This document shows, one piece after another, positions 55,086-64,000 of a stretch of 64,000 bases of DNA. This DNA comes from Sternotherus odoratus (lineage: Eukaryota; Chordata; Testudines; Kinosternidae). Within the stretch, counting starts at the first letter, position 1; each line of letters opens with the position of its first letter. The position numbers and the translations under genes are program-made. The stretch lies in the NCBI GenBank assembly GCA_032164245.1, contig JAVMKO010000003.1:28953390-29017389 (forward strand), read 5' to 3'. A model generated the notes under the pieces. That model saw only the letters and a list, made by a program, of their open reading frames with translations. It searched no databases and was not told the origin of the DNA.

Positions 55086-57529
55086 GCTATCCATTACCAA
55101 GGCTAGAACTCAATTTCATACTCATACATTAGAGATGGCCATTCTCTAATCTTGATCAGTAACAAGTCATGTTATATGAAACCTGGAGCAAAGTCTAGGG
55201 AGAAAAGAGAGCCTTGCCTGGGGAATTGCATTGCCAAGTATGGGCAAGAAGAAGAACTTCACTGACCACTGAACTGGAGGAGAGGTGGAAATCCCTTCCA
55301 TTGATTGGGGCTTAAAAATAAAGTGTAGACAAAGCCAATATCTTTTTCTGCGCCTTTTGGCTTACTGGGGAATGCACTATTCTTGGGAGTTTGCCCATTT
55401 CAATAACATTCTTTGCAGAAAAGTCCCTTTTTTGATCAGACTATTTGTGGTTACATTTTATTTTTTTTCTACAAGACCAACATGATTACTGCTTCTACAG
55501 TGTATATATCAGTTTCTGCCCTGTAAATACCAATATGCTGAAAGAAGGCAAAAATCACAGGTGTTTCTGACTAATTTTAGCTAGCACTTGATGTTGCAAT
55601 AAGAAAATATCATTAACAATCCAATTTGGAAGTGCTCTGTGCAACGGAAGAGGTGTCCTGTCAGCCAAAAAAGCTCCTAAAGGAATTTTATTTAGATATT
55701 AAAAAAATAAAATAAAACCACCCAGAAGAATCTATAAACGAATGATAAAATATATTCATATCCAGACCAGCAGAAATTAATGTGATGGATTTGTTCCCTA
55801 GGTATATAAAACTGGCTGCGTCCTGGAATGTCTCAGACTGTAAACTGTAATTCACTCTGTAATAGCTGCTGAATTGCTTGCTCCCCTTCACATATTAATT
55901 AATTGCAATTGTGTTTTGATGAAGAGGCTCAAAATGTTCAGTCTTGAAAAAAGGCCTAATCTTCGGAGCGGAGCTTGTTTTTCTCCCCCCATCCTCCCTA
56001 TATACACACACTCCAGTTGGATGTTCTTTTTCTTATTAAACAATGGGAAATACCTTTCCAGCTGTGAGATTTACTGCTCCCTACAACTATCTGACAGTGA
56101 ACTCTGGCAGTCTTTTCACGCAGAAGGAAGCAAGTAAAATTTGTGAAGGTTCTGGGCCTCTGCTCATCTGGCAGCTGACAGAATTCAACAAAGCCTTGCT
56201 TGGCCCAGAGCTGAAAGTGTGAAAGTTTTAATTGTCCATGTAAATATTCTAAGCCAAAGGGTCACTTGCACACTGAGGGAAACTCTCCAGCAGATCAGAC
56301 TTACAGAACATATACCTGGTTTTATTTCAGGTATTTGAATTAATATTGCTTACTATTTTAGCTGACAAAGATGTGTTTCTCTCAATTTGTTTTCACTGAA
56401 TATACTGTAGGCAGCACTACATGCTCTTTTCCATCTCTAATTTTTATGAAACATTCCATGTTAACAAATTTATATTATATCGTTAGACATACCTCCTCTT
56501 CATCCTGGACTAGCAGAGGTGGAAGATTGTGCAGTATGGGTACATTCTTGGAAAAATTGTCCATTGATTTGCATTAACTTGGTGGATTGATTTATGACCT
56601 CAAATGGCAACATTTTCAAGTAGTGTTAGACTATTAGAACTCAATCCAGTACTACCATTAGAGTCAATGGAAGGACTTCCATTGACTTCAGTGGACTTTG
56701 GATTAGGCTTCTACTGCATATTATGCCATTGGCAAGCTAATTTTCTCTAGAATCACATTTTTTTTTAGAATTTTTTTTTTATATGTGCAACCAAGTCCCA
56801 CAGTTGACATGTCACAGTAACCTGAGCATTCTTAACAGGTGTCCCTGCTAAATATTCTCCCTCCTTTTGTAACGGCGTAAATGAATCATGTGTCACAACA
56901 GACTGCACTACTATCGGGATTGTTGGCTAACAAGTTCTTCTCTCAGGGTCACAGAGAAGTTGTATTAGGAAAGAGAAGAAAAAGCTTAAATAGCTGTACA
57001 ATTAGCGGTTTGAACACCAAAAATGGTTTTGAAATGTATTTTATATTTTCTTTTCCGTAGTCAGCCCCTGTGTGGTCATACTGTCAACTTACATTTGTCA
57101 CAACATTTAGATTTCCTAAAAAGCAAGTTTGTACAGAATCTAAACCAAACAAATGTTTCAATCATTTTTTTTAAATTAAATGGAAGCAGATGTTTTAAAA
57201 CAAATAAAAATTCCCTTATAGTGTTTTTAACCCAAGCACTGCAGCTCTGGGATCCTGAAAATGAAACAGACTATGAAATAAAACCAACAACCCTGAAGCT
57301 GATTTATTGCTTGTATTGCCTAAGGTGAGAGAAATGCAGAAAGGAAACAGTCAATATAAATAGTGAAGTCGAGTTCTAAATACAAATATATTTCAAAGTT
57401 GTTATTATCAGAAAGCATTGTATAAAAGTGAAGGATTATTAATCATTATTGTGTATTTAATATTATGGAAACCCAGTAATTATCCCTGGGGTAACTCCAC
57501 TGAATTAGATGTATTAATATCACTCAGAA
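55086..57529. other. No recognised genes; short ancient-repeat motif
   Basis: About 56660-56705 has ATGGAAGGACTTCCATTGAC, a palindromic CAATGG...CCATTG motif seen in old reptile repeats. The open frame at 57023-57328 (101 codons) has no motif. Confidence 0.4.
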
Positions 57530-57897
57530 TGGTAACTGTGTTAGTTGGAATCAGCAAAAAACAACGAGGAGTCCTTGTGACACCCTAGAGACCACCAAAT
57601 TTATTAGGGCATAAGCTTTTGTGGGCTAGAACGCACTTCATCAGATGCATGGAGTGGAAAATACAGGAGCAGGTATAAATACATGAAAAGATGAGTTGTC
57701 TTACCAAATGTGAGGTCAGTCTAATGCAGTGATGGGCAACCTTTTGAGCTTGGTGTGTCAAACTTCTCCAAAAAACTGAGCATAACTCAGGTGGTGTGTC
57801 ACTTTGAGGAAAAAACATTATTTTGCTATATTTATAGTTTAAATAACATAAATGTATAATTGTTATATATAATTGTATTTAATAAACCAAAAACTAA

Positions 57898-58185
57898 TTA
57901 TTTAACTGACCTGCTCAGTGACTTCTTTGTTCATCCGTCAGTCGGTTTCTTTTGTTGGTCTTGATATTATTTAGCTTGTGTGGGGTGCCGTGAACTAAGA
58001 TAAGTGAGGGGGAGGGGGAATTCTTTAACTAACCTGCCTATTAGTGACTTTTTTGTTGCTGAATTTCATTGGCTAAATCTTCAATTGAAGGTTGGTATTT
58101 TGTACACTTCAGGCCCAAGCAAGCGCTACTAACTTCATCTGTCAATCTGTTTCTTTTGTTGGTTTTGATATTATTTAACGCTGAG
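57898..58185. repeat. Internal duplication at the 3' end of the hAT transposase region
   Basis: TATTTAACTGACCTGCTCAG to TTGATATTATTTAGC (57898-57973) resembles 58022-58060 joined directly to 58136-58178 (TTCTTTAACTAACCTGCCTA..., then GTTTCTTTTGTTGG). The intervening 75 bases are missing from the first copy, so the 3' end carries a partial, internally deleted repeat of itself. Confidence 0.65.
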
Positions 58186-59978
58186 AATAAGGCCTCACAA
58201 AAGTATGTAGAGGGAAAAATTGTGAGTAAAGCCATTGCTATATTTTTCAGGGTGCTAAAAGTGTCTGGTAGTCGGTTCCAGGCACTCCAAATTTCCTGTT
58301 CGTAGTGGCACTCCTCTTGATTCTCCAAGCGGCACCTTTCCAGATTCTCAAGCTTTGACCTCAAGTCAACAAACACCTGAGCCCAGATACTGTCTTGAAA
58401 TTCTGCAAGTTGCATCTCCAAATCATCAATTTGCATCCATTGGAAACCATTTAATTCCAAACTACTGTAGACTACTACATCAGGATACTTAATTATTTTC
58501 ATGGTCTGTTCTAGACTTCTAAATTGACTAAATCTATCACTAAACTGGTCAAGTAACGAGTCTAAAACATGCTGGTACTTCATATGCAAGAGTTCCATTT
58601 CATTTTGTACAGCTGCACTGGCCTTCTCAAAATACTTTGTTACTCGAGGAAAATACTTATAAGTTTTAGTTTCTACATCTCGCTTGAAAATTTTAACTTT
58701 ACTTTCAAAAGCTTTTATGTATCCAAACATAACATCAATACTTTTGCCAAAACCTTGTAACTTTAAGTTCAGTTCATTAATATGAACAGAGAGATCTGTA
58801 AAAAACATCAGGGTGTTGACCCACTTATCATCATTAAGCTGAGGAAAGTTTCCCAGATCCTTATAGTCAAGAAATACCTTAATTTCTTCAAAGCACTCCA
58901 CAAAGCGCTCAAGAACTTTGCCTCGGCTCAGCCATCTTACATTATTGTACATCAGCAGTCCACTGTAGGTGGAATCAACCTCCAGTAAAAGTGCCGAAAA
59001 TTCTCGCTTGTGAAGGGGGCGAGCAGCTATTAAATTAACTATTTTTGTAACAACTGACATTAAGTCGTTTAAGTCGGTGAATCCTGCCTTGGCACATAAA
59101 GCCTCCTGATGGATAATACAATGAAAAGGCACAATCGGATGTCCAATAGCTTCTGTAAACAATTTGACAAATCCGACTTTTTTCCCCACCATATTTGGTG
59201 CCCCATCTGTCGTCACTGACACAACTTTAGAGATATCAATGCTTAGGTCACGAAATGTTTGTATAACAACCTTATATATTTCGCTTCCTGATGTACTCGT
59301 TGGCACTGATACTAACTTTATCAACTCTTCTCTCATTGTGAGACCATCAGAATATCGACCAATAATGGCCAACTGAGCATGTGATGTGACATCAGTAGTT
59401 TCATCAAGAGAGATCGAAAAATATTTACACTTCCTTATGTCTCTCTGTAATTGATGTTGCACATTTGTGTTCAGTCTCATTATTTGGTCTTTGATGATAT
59501 TTCTACTGAGTGGTAACTCAGATATTCTCTTAATAATTGCATCTTTATTCTGCATATCGTGAAATAGAACTGGTGCACATCTTAGGAGAGTTTCTTTAAT
59601 AAATTCTCCCTCACTGAGCGCTTTTCCATGCTGAGCTATAGAGTGAGCAATGCTCAGACTTGCAGATGTTAAATTTGTAGAGCCTTTCATAAATTTAAGG
59701 ATGGAATTAGATTGGCTCTTATAAAGGTGTAGCTGCCTGGAAATGTATTCCTTCCTTTCATCCTCACTTTTTTCCAAGAGTTGGGACTGCTTAGTTTCGA
59801 AATGTCTATTTATATTCCACGTTCTGCTTACTACCGTTTCGGTACATAAAACGCAAAATGATCTGCCATTTTTTTCTATAAAGCCATACATCTCGGTCCA
59901 TGCCTCTTGAAAGGGTCGGCCACTGCTACTACCACTTCCTTTACTTAACCTTAGTTTTTTATTTTTTGGGTTCTCCAT
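58041..59978 (-). CDS. hAT-family transposase, 645 aa, intact frame
   Basis: This would catalyse cut-and-paste transposition in the nucleus by binding the inverted termini. Starting at the ATG at 59978, an N-terminal BED-type finger region (about 24-66) has C42, C45 and H59, but the expected last ligand is Gln64 (HFETKQ). The RNase H-like catalytic fold follows: SLDETTD with D192, TTDGAPNM with D258, a HCIIHQ motif at 286-291 and NVRWLSRG with W349. The C-terminal dimerisation segment contains FCEALFSALNNIKT with E595, then KRNRLTDE. The D-D-E set looks complete. Length fits full-length hAT transposases of the Charlie-like branch; domesticated relatives (ZBED, FAM200, GTF2IRD2-like) exist, but the surrounding termini and duplication show a transposon, not a host gene. 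No stop or frameshift is seen. Confidence 0.93.
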   Translation of the reverse strand: MENPKNKKLRLSKGSGSSSGRPFQEAWTEMYGFIEKNGRSFCVLCTETVVSRTWNINRHFETKQSQLLEKSEDERKEYISRQLHLYKSQSNSILKFMKGSTNLTSASLSIAHSIAQHGKALSEGEFIKETLLRCAPVLFHDMQNKDAIIKRISELPLSRNIIKDQIMRLNTNVQHQLQRDIRKCKYFSISLDETTDVTSHAQLAIIGRYSDGLTMREELIKLVSVPTSTSGSEIYKVVIQTFRDLSIDISKVVSVTTDGAPNMVGKKVGFVKLFTEAIGHPIVPFHCIIHQEALCAKAGFTDLNDLMSVVTKIVNLIAARPLHKREFSALLLEVDSTYSGLLMYNNVRWLSRGKVLERFVECFEEIKVFLDYKDLGNFPQLNDDKWVNTLMFFTDLSVHINELNLKLQGFGKSIDVMFGYIKAFESKVKIFKRDVETKTYKYFPRVTKYFEKASAAVQNEMELLHMKYQHVLDSLLDQFSDRFSQFRSLEQTMKIIKYPDVVVYSSLELNGFQWMQIDDLEMQLAEFQDSIWAQVFVDLRSKLENLERCRLENQEECHYEQEIWSAWNRLPDTFSTLKNIAMALLTIFPSTYFCEALFSALNNIKTNKRNRLTDEVSSACLGLKCTKYQPSIEDLANEIQQQKSH

Positions 59979-60540
59979 CAGGGGGGCAGTGACAGAAGAT
60001 AGAATTATAGATAGCTTGTTAGGTCTGCAGGCAATTAGGGGTTAACTAGCCTAACTAACCACAAAATGGTGCATGTAACTGTCTTTTAGGAAAGGGCAGG
60101 GTTAATAAGCAGAAATAGGGGTTAATAAGGATGCACAACAGTAATAGTGGTGAAATGGAGTCTGCACTATGGAGCAAGATGGTGTTCCTTATGGGAATTA
60201 AAATGGCAACCGCTATTTTTAATGGCGGGAAACGGCACCCATAGCACGCCACAGGCCCTCGCCTCTCCCAGCCTCCCCCTCACTTATCTCAGTAATGATG
60301 GATTAGAAATCCATCACACCCCAGAACAGTAGATAATGGTTGCTGTGGTTAACTGTTATTTGGTTACTGGTAATGGCAGGGCCCCCAGAGATGCGTCCCC
60401 CGCTGCGTTCCACTGCTCCCTGCTCTGCCGGCGGAAGTGAGGGCAAAGAACCCGGCTTAACCGGAAGTCACAGAACTAGACGCTCTGTGCCGGACTTCTG
60501 TTGTTTTGGCCTACAGACCTCCGGCACAGAGTGTCTAATT
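59979..60540 (-). promoter_or_regulatory. Leader between the tandem array and the transposase start
   Basis: Between the transposase ATG and the tandem repeats. It contains a CACCCATAGCACGCCACAGG tract and GC-rich sequence near 60380-60530. A promoter is expected somewhere between here and the array, but I cannot identify a clear TATA box or start site. Confidence 0.3.
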
Positions 60541-60548
60541 ATAGGGGA

Positions 60549-61315
60549 GGATGAAACATTTGTGTGCGCCCCGGTCCCCCTTTCCTGCTGCGGGCGGGCT
60601 GCCGGGAGCGCCCCAGTCCCCCATCTCCGCCGCCGACTAAAAAAAAAAAAAAAAAAAAAGCACGTGCGCCCCGGTCCCCCGTCTCCGCTGTGGGTGGGCT
60701 GCTGGGAGCGCACCGGTCCCCTGTCTCTGCCTCGGGCAGGCTGCCGGGAGCGCCCCGGTCCCACTTTCCTGCCACGGCGGGCTGCCGGGAGCACCCCGGT
60801 CCCCCGTCTCCGCTGTGGGTGGGCTGCTGGGATCACACCGGTCCCCCGTCTCTGCCTCGGGCAGGCTGCCGGGAGCGCCCCGGTCCCACTTTCCTGCCGC
60901 GGCGGGCTTCCGGGAGCACCCCGGTCCCCCGTCTCCGCCGCTGACTTACAAAAAAAAAAAAAAAGCACGTGCGCCCCGGTCCCCCGTCTCTGCCGTGGGT
61001 GGGCTTCCGGGAGCGCACCGGTCCCCCGTCTCTGCCGCGGGCAGGCTGCCGGGAGCGCCCCGGTCCCCCTTTCCTGCCGCGGCGGGCTGCCGCGTGCTCC
61101 CCGGTCCCCCGTCTCCGCTGCGGGGAGGCTGCCGGGAGTGCCCCGGTCCCCCGTCTCTGCCGCGGCGGGCTGCCGGGAGCGCCCCGGTCCCCCGTCTCTG
61201 CCGTGGCGGGCTGCCGGGAGCGCCCCGGTCCCCTGTCTCCGCCGCCGACTTACAAAAAAATAAAAAAATAAAAAAATAAAAAGCACGTGCGCCCCGGTCC
61301 CCCGTCTCGGCTGCG
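60549..61315. repeat. GC-rich 42-bp tandem array in three blocks with A-tracts
   Basis: About 17 units of a roughly 42-bp motif with core CCGGTCCCCCGTCTC recur, with units at 60671, 60713, 60755 and so on. Three A-rich tracts (about 60638-60659, 60950-60964 and 61253-61281), each followed by AGCACGTGCGCCCCGG, divide the array into blocks of about 310 bp. Because 42 is a multiple of three, several frames stay open on both strands (up to 307 codons); these are artefacts. CpG is dense. The array lies inside the hAT element. Confidence 0.9.
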
Positions 61316-61445
61316 TGTCATCAGCAATGGCGACGCGTGTCAGTGCTGACACACGTGTCATAGGTTCGCCATCACTGGTCTAATGAGACAATTCACTTGA
61401 CAGTAAGATACCAAGGGAGGAAAAAACAAGGACTCCTTGTTGTTT

Positions 61446-62137
61446 TTATTCATATCACTATGTCACAAACCAGAAACTTGCCTAGTGGTCAGAGCTGGTT
61501 GGAGCTCGAGTCAGCAGCCAGGAACAGGGCAGGCACAAAAGAGATCACAATGGTGGGCATGTGAATTAAGCAGCCAGAGATCAGTTGTTACTGTGGGAAT
61601 CAACGTCAGGCTTGCTGACTGCCTCAATCAATCAAGTGGCCCTGCTGTGGCTCAGCTGTGCTCACGGGCTGCCCAGGGAGTGGGCAGCTGCAGGTCCTCA
61701 TTCCTGACACACTGATGAGTTTTGGTTCCTGGATTTTACGTTTTTTATTGTACCCTTTTAAACTCTTTTTAAAAAAATTCAGAATGCAAAGTGCCTGCTT
61801 TTGCAACATGGGAGCTTTAAGTGAGCTAACATACTATCTAGTACTTCCAGTAATGCTGACTGGAGTTGCGCATCTAACTTCCACCAACAGCAGACATAGT
61901 TTTCACCCCTTCAGGATGTGAGGTTAGGGTTCTCCCTCTGAAGTCAATGGGAAATCCTCATCTCCTGCAGGAAGAGAATCAGGTCCCTTGATACCCAGCC
62001 ACAAAATAGCAGTCTATGTAACAGCTAATGTTAAAGTTCTGCGCTGGCAAAACTGTTCTTACAAACCAGAGAAATAAACATCTCTGGAGACCCACCACTT
62101 AGTGCTAGATTATGCCTTTAGGCACAGCCCTTCACTT
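61446..62137. other. No recognised genes; short ancient-repeat motif
   Basis: GAAGTCAATGGGAAATCCTC near 61940 is an old-repeat motif. Otherwise nothing is recognised. Confidence 0.4.
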
Positions 62138-62455
62138 GCATAGTCAATCTGTGGAACTCATTGCCAAGGGAAGTTGTGAAGGCCAAATTGTAACCAGGTA
62201 CAAAAAAGAATTAGTTCATGGAGGACAGGTCCATCCATGGCTATCAGTGTGGATGATCAGGAATGCATCCCATGCTGTGGGTGTCCTGAGCTTGTGGTTG
62301 CCAGAAGCTGGGAGTGGACAACAGGGGATGGATCACTTGATGATTCTGATCATTTCCTCTGAAGTACTTGGCATTGGCCACTGTCAGAAGACCAGATACT
62401 GGACTAGGTGGATCACTGGTCTGACCCAATTTGGCCGACTTTATGTTAAGTGGTG
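62138..62455 (+). mobile_element. CR1 LINE 3' fragment, sense orientation
   Basis: CATAGTCAATCTGTGGAACT, CATTGCCAAGGGAAGTTGTG, GGCATTGGCCACTGTCAGAA and GATCACTGGTCTGACCCAAT follow the ORF2 C-terminus and 3' UTR in sense. It ends GACTTTATGTTA, the expected CR1 end. A 13-15 base gap after AAAGAATTAG marks a small deletion. Confidence 0.8.
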
Positions 62456-62776
62456 GTGCTTAAACTTCATCAACAGAGAAATAGTCCTAAAAGTCATTTG
62501 CCTCTACCAGTACCACATTACCTTTCTAAGTGATTAGACCTAAGATCCACGAGGTCTTTGCAGGGTTTCAGAGCAACTTTTATTCCAATTCTCTCAATGG
62601 AACAATGATTTACCATAGCTAAAGGTCTGACCATATACTTTAACTATCAAACCTCTCTGTTTCAGTCTGATTTTGTGGTTTTAAACAGACACTTTTTACG
62701 TAGGTCTTGCAATGTTGGACATTTGGGAAAGGCAGCTAGTTAGCTGAAAAACACAAATCAAGACACCCTGTAAGAG

Positions 62777-63052
62777 TTGGTCTAAAGCTAAAACATAGGT
62801 TGACCTAGCTACATTTTTCAGGACTATGAAAAATATTGTGCTCTGTTTGACATAGTTAGGTTGACCCCCGCTCCCACTGTATAAGTAGCTTGGTCAACAA
62901 GGATTCTTTCATTGACCTAGCTACTGCCTCTTGATGGGGATTTAGTGACAGAAAACTCCCTTCCATTAGTGCAGCGAGTGTCTACACTACAATGACATAG
63001 CTACAGTATTGTAGCTGTGCTGTTGTAGAGCTTGTAGCAAGAGACATACCCT
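62777..63052. mobile_element. Harbinger-like MITE, aged copy
   Basis: TAGGTTGACCTAGCTACATT near the left and TTGACCTAGCTACTGCCTCT, GTGTCTACACTACAATGACA near the right share words with 45507-46477. The right end AAGAGACATACCCT is diverged. Borders are approximate. Confidence 0.5.
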
Positions 63053-64000
63053 ACAACTTATCTGTCATAGCAGCCCTTTCAGTTCTGGCAGAGGCTCAGA
63101 GATTTGGCATAAGGATAAAGCAGGAATCAGTCTGACTTCAGATTAATACAGACTAGACACTGGTAGATGCTCCTAATTTCAGTATTTGTGCAGTGATGTG
63201 TTTTTGTTATGTGTGTTATAAATCAATACTCAAATACAATTAACAGTTAATCAACAAGGAGGCAGTCACCATGAAAATGAAAAAAAAAAGGTTTAATAAC
63301 ATTTCCATTAAAACTTTGGGGGAATGTGAATTTATCAATTGTTGCACAATAACAAAGGGCAGAAGGGAAACCTATTTAAAATCTTCTAACGAGACATTAT
63401 GTGCAACACAGAGTAAAAAATGGTAAAATTAAACAACTGGCACCAGAGATTGGCTGATAACGCAAGATTTTAGTGTGAGCTGGGGAACAATCATATCTGC
63501 TTATTTCCAGAAGCTAGGCCATCTGGTCTACTTCAGTCTACCTATCTGATCTAGGGTTTGGTACCTTGGATTCAAATATGGAGATTGTGATTTTAAAATT
63601 AGCACTCTGCAGCTGTGTCATTGCTTAGATACCAAGGTGTTAGGCATCTTAAAACTACAATAGGGCTAAATCTTCATTTAGAGCCACACTTTCTCAGACA
63701 ATGTAAAACTTCTTAATGAAGGGCAAATAGCAAAATCATTATGGAGTTGTGTCCAGCTATAAGTTAAATGCATAAGACCTGATTCTCACACTGTTGGAAA
63801 GCAGACGTAACTTCACTAAATTCATTGGAGCTGCTGGTGAAAAGCAATATATGTGAGATCGGGCTCAGTCCCATAAGTGTGATATTAGTTCAGAAGTTCC
63901 TTTCATTAAAATGATTTTGGCTGTATGGATTAGGGCAATGAGACATCACTCCCAATGACCAGGGCATGTGTTCCAGCTGGCCTGCAAAGGAGAATGTTTG
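63053..64000. other. No recognised genes; old-repeat words near 63775-63875
   Basis: AAGACCTGATTCTCACACTG and GAGATCGGGCTCAGTCCC resemble ancient reptile repeat words. No gene is seen to the end of the window. Confidence 0.4.

Larger units (their letters stand above)
57727..61377 (-). mobile_element. Full-length hAT transposon with open transposase
   Basis: Inverted termini CAGTGATGGGCAACC and GGTTCGCCATCACTG pair with 2 mismatches in 15. GTCTAATG is duplicated exactly on both sides (57719-57726 and 61378-61385). The 3651-bp element holds one uninterrupted 645-codon transposase gene on the minus strand and, upstream of it, a GC-rich tandem array (60549-61315). The perfect duplication and open frame indicate a recent insertion. 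It belongs to the hAT superfamily; similarity to the Charlie-like branch is by motif recognition. Confidence 0.95.
57530..61445. mobile_element. Older MITE-like repeat hosting the hAT transposon
   Basis: The left part (57530-57726) has GAGGAGTCCTTGTGACACCC, AAATTTATTAGGGCATAAGC and CACTTCATCAGATGCATGGA. The right part (61386-61445) has GACAATTCACTTGACAGTAA and AAGGACTCCTTGTTG. Both belong to the family at 23693 and 49345, and were one element before the hAT inserted between its halves at GTCTAATG. Confidence 0.65.

Noticed and set aside
58041..59978. Domesticated host gene derived from a hAT transposase
   Set aside because: Perfect termini and an 8-bp target duplication surround it, so it is a transposon copy. 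Domesticated genes lose these.
60340..61361. Long overlapping open frames on both strands (up to 307 codons)
   Set aside because: They are produced by the 42-bp tandem array, whose period is a multiple of three, so stop-free frames persist on both strands. The translations are repetitive and lack domains.

Overview
The window reads as vertebrate nuclear DNA, most likely from a turtle. Recognisable content is almost entirely transposable elements of types I associate with turtle genomes: several 5'-truncated CR1 LINEs, tRNA-headed SINEs, MIR-like ancient SINEs, DIRS tyrosine-recombinase retrotransposons, solo LTRs, and families of small hAT, Mariner and Harbinger-like elements. The rest is AT-rich sequence with stop codons in every frame. 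The species call comes from family recognition, not a search. I see no convincing host protein-coding gene. One 87-base interval (27796-27882) has exon-like borders and is listed as a weak candidate. The window is best read as intergenic or long-intron DNA.

Layout. 1-2870: AT-rich, one repeat scrap. 2870-4775: old DIRS remnant split by a CR1. 5720-11160: MIR, CR1 and MITE fragments, including two CR1 pieces meeting head to head near 10144. 11163-11954: solo LTR. 13550-14250: hAT-type element touching a CR1 (14256-15082). 16934-17577: hAT-type element with a perfect 8-bp target duplication. 18059-23205: a nearly complete DIRS element with its inverted termini, internal complementary region (ICR) and gag, RT/RNase H and recombinase modules, all mutated; a small LTR-like insert sits in its last arm. 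24400-24965: third DIRS 3' end. 25078-33020: LTRs, a palindromic tRNA-like SINE and a hAT MITE. 36873-37795 and 41003-43065: CR1 copies. 43557-48757: SINEs, nested MITEs and a DIRS gag remnant hit by a hAT MITE. 51010-55085: CR1 and MIR fragments and a hAT MITE. 57530-61445: a full-length hAT transposon with an uninterrupted 645-codon transposase, inserted in an older repeat. 62138-63052: CR1 and MITE.

The two most informative objects are the hAT transposon and the DIRS element. The hAT (57727-61377) has matching termini, a perfect 8-bp duplication and an open transposase reading frame. It also carries an array of about 17 GC-rich 42-bp units, in three blocks split by A-tracts, upstream of the transposase. 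One zinc ligand of its BED finger appears to be lost. In the DIRS element the ICR can be read directly: it is the reverse complement of the element's right end joined to its left end, and related junctions recur in two older DIRS remnants in the window. These elements do not form a pathway; they form a layered record in which at least five insertions can be ordered by nesting.
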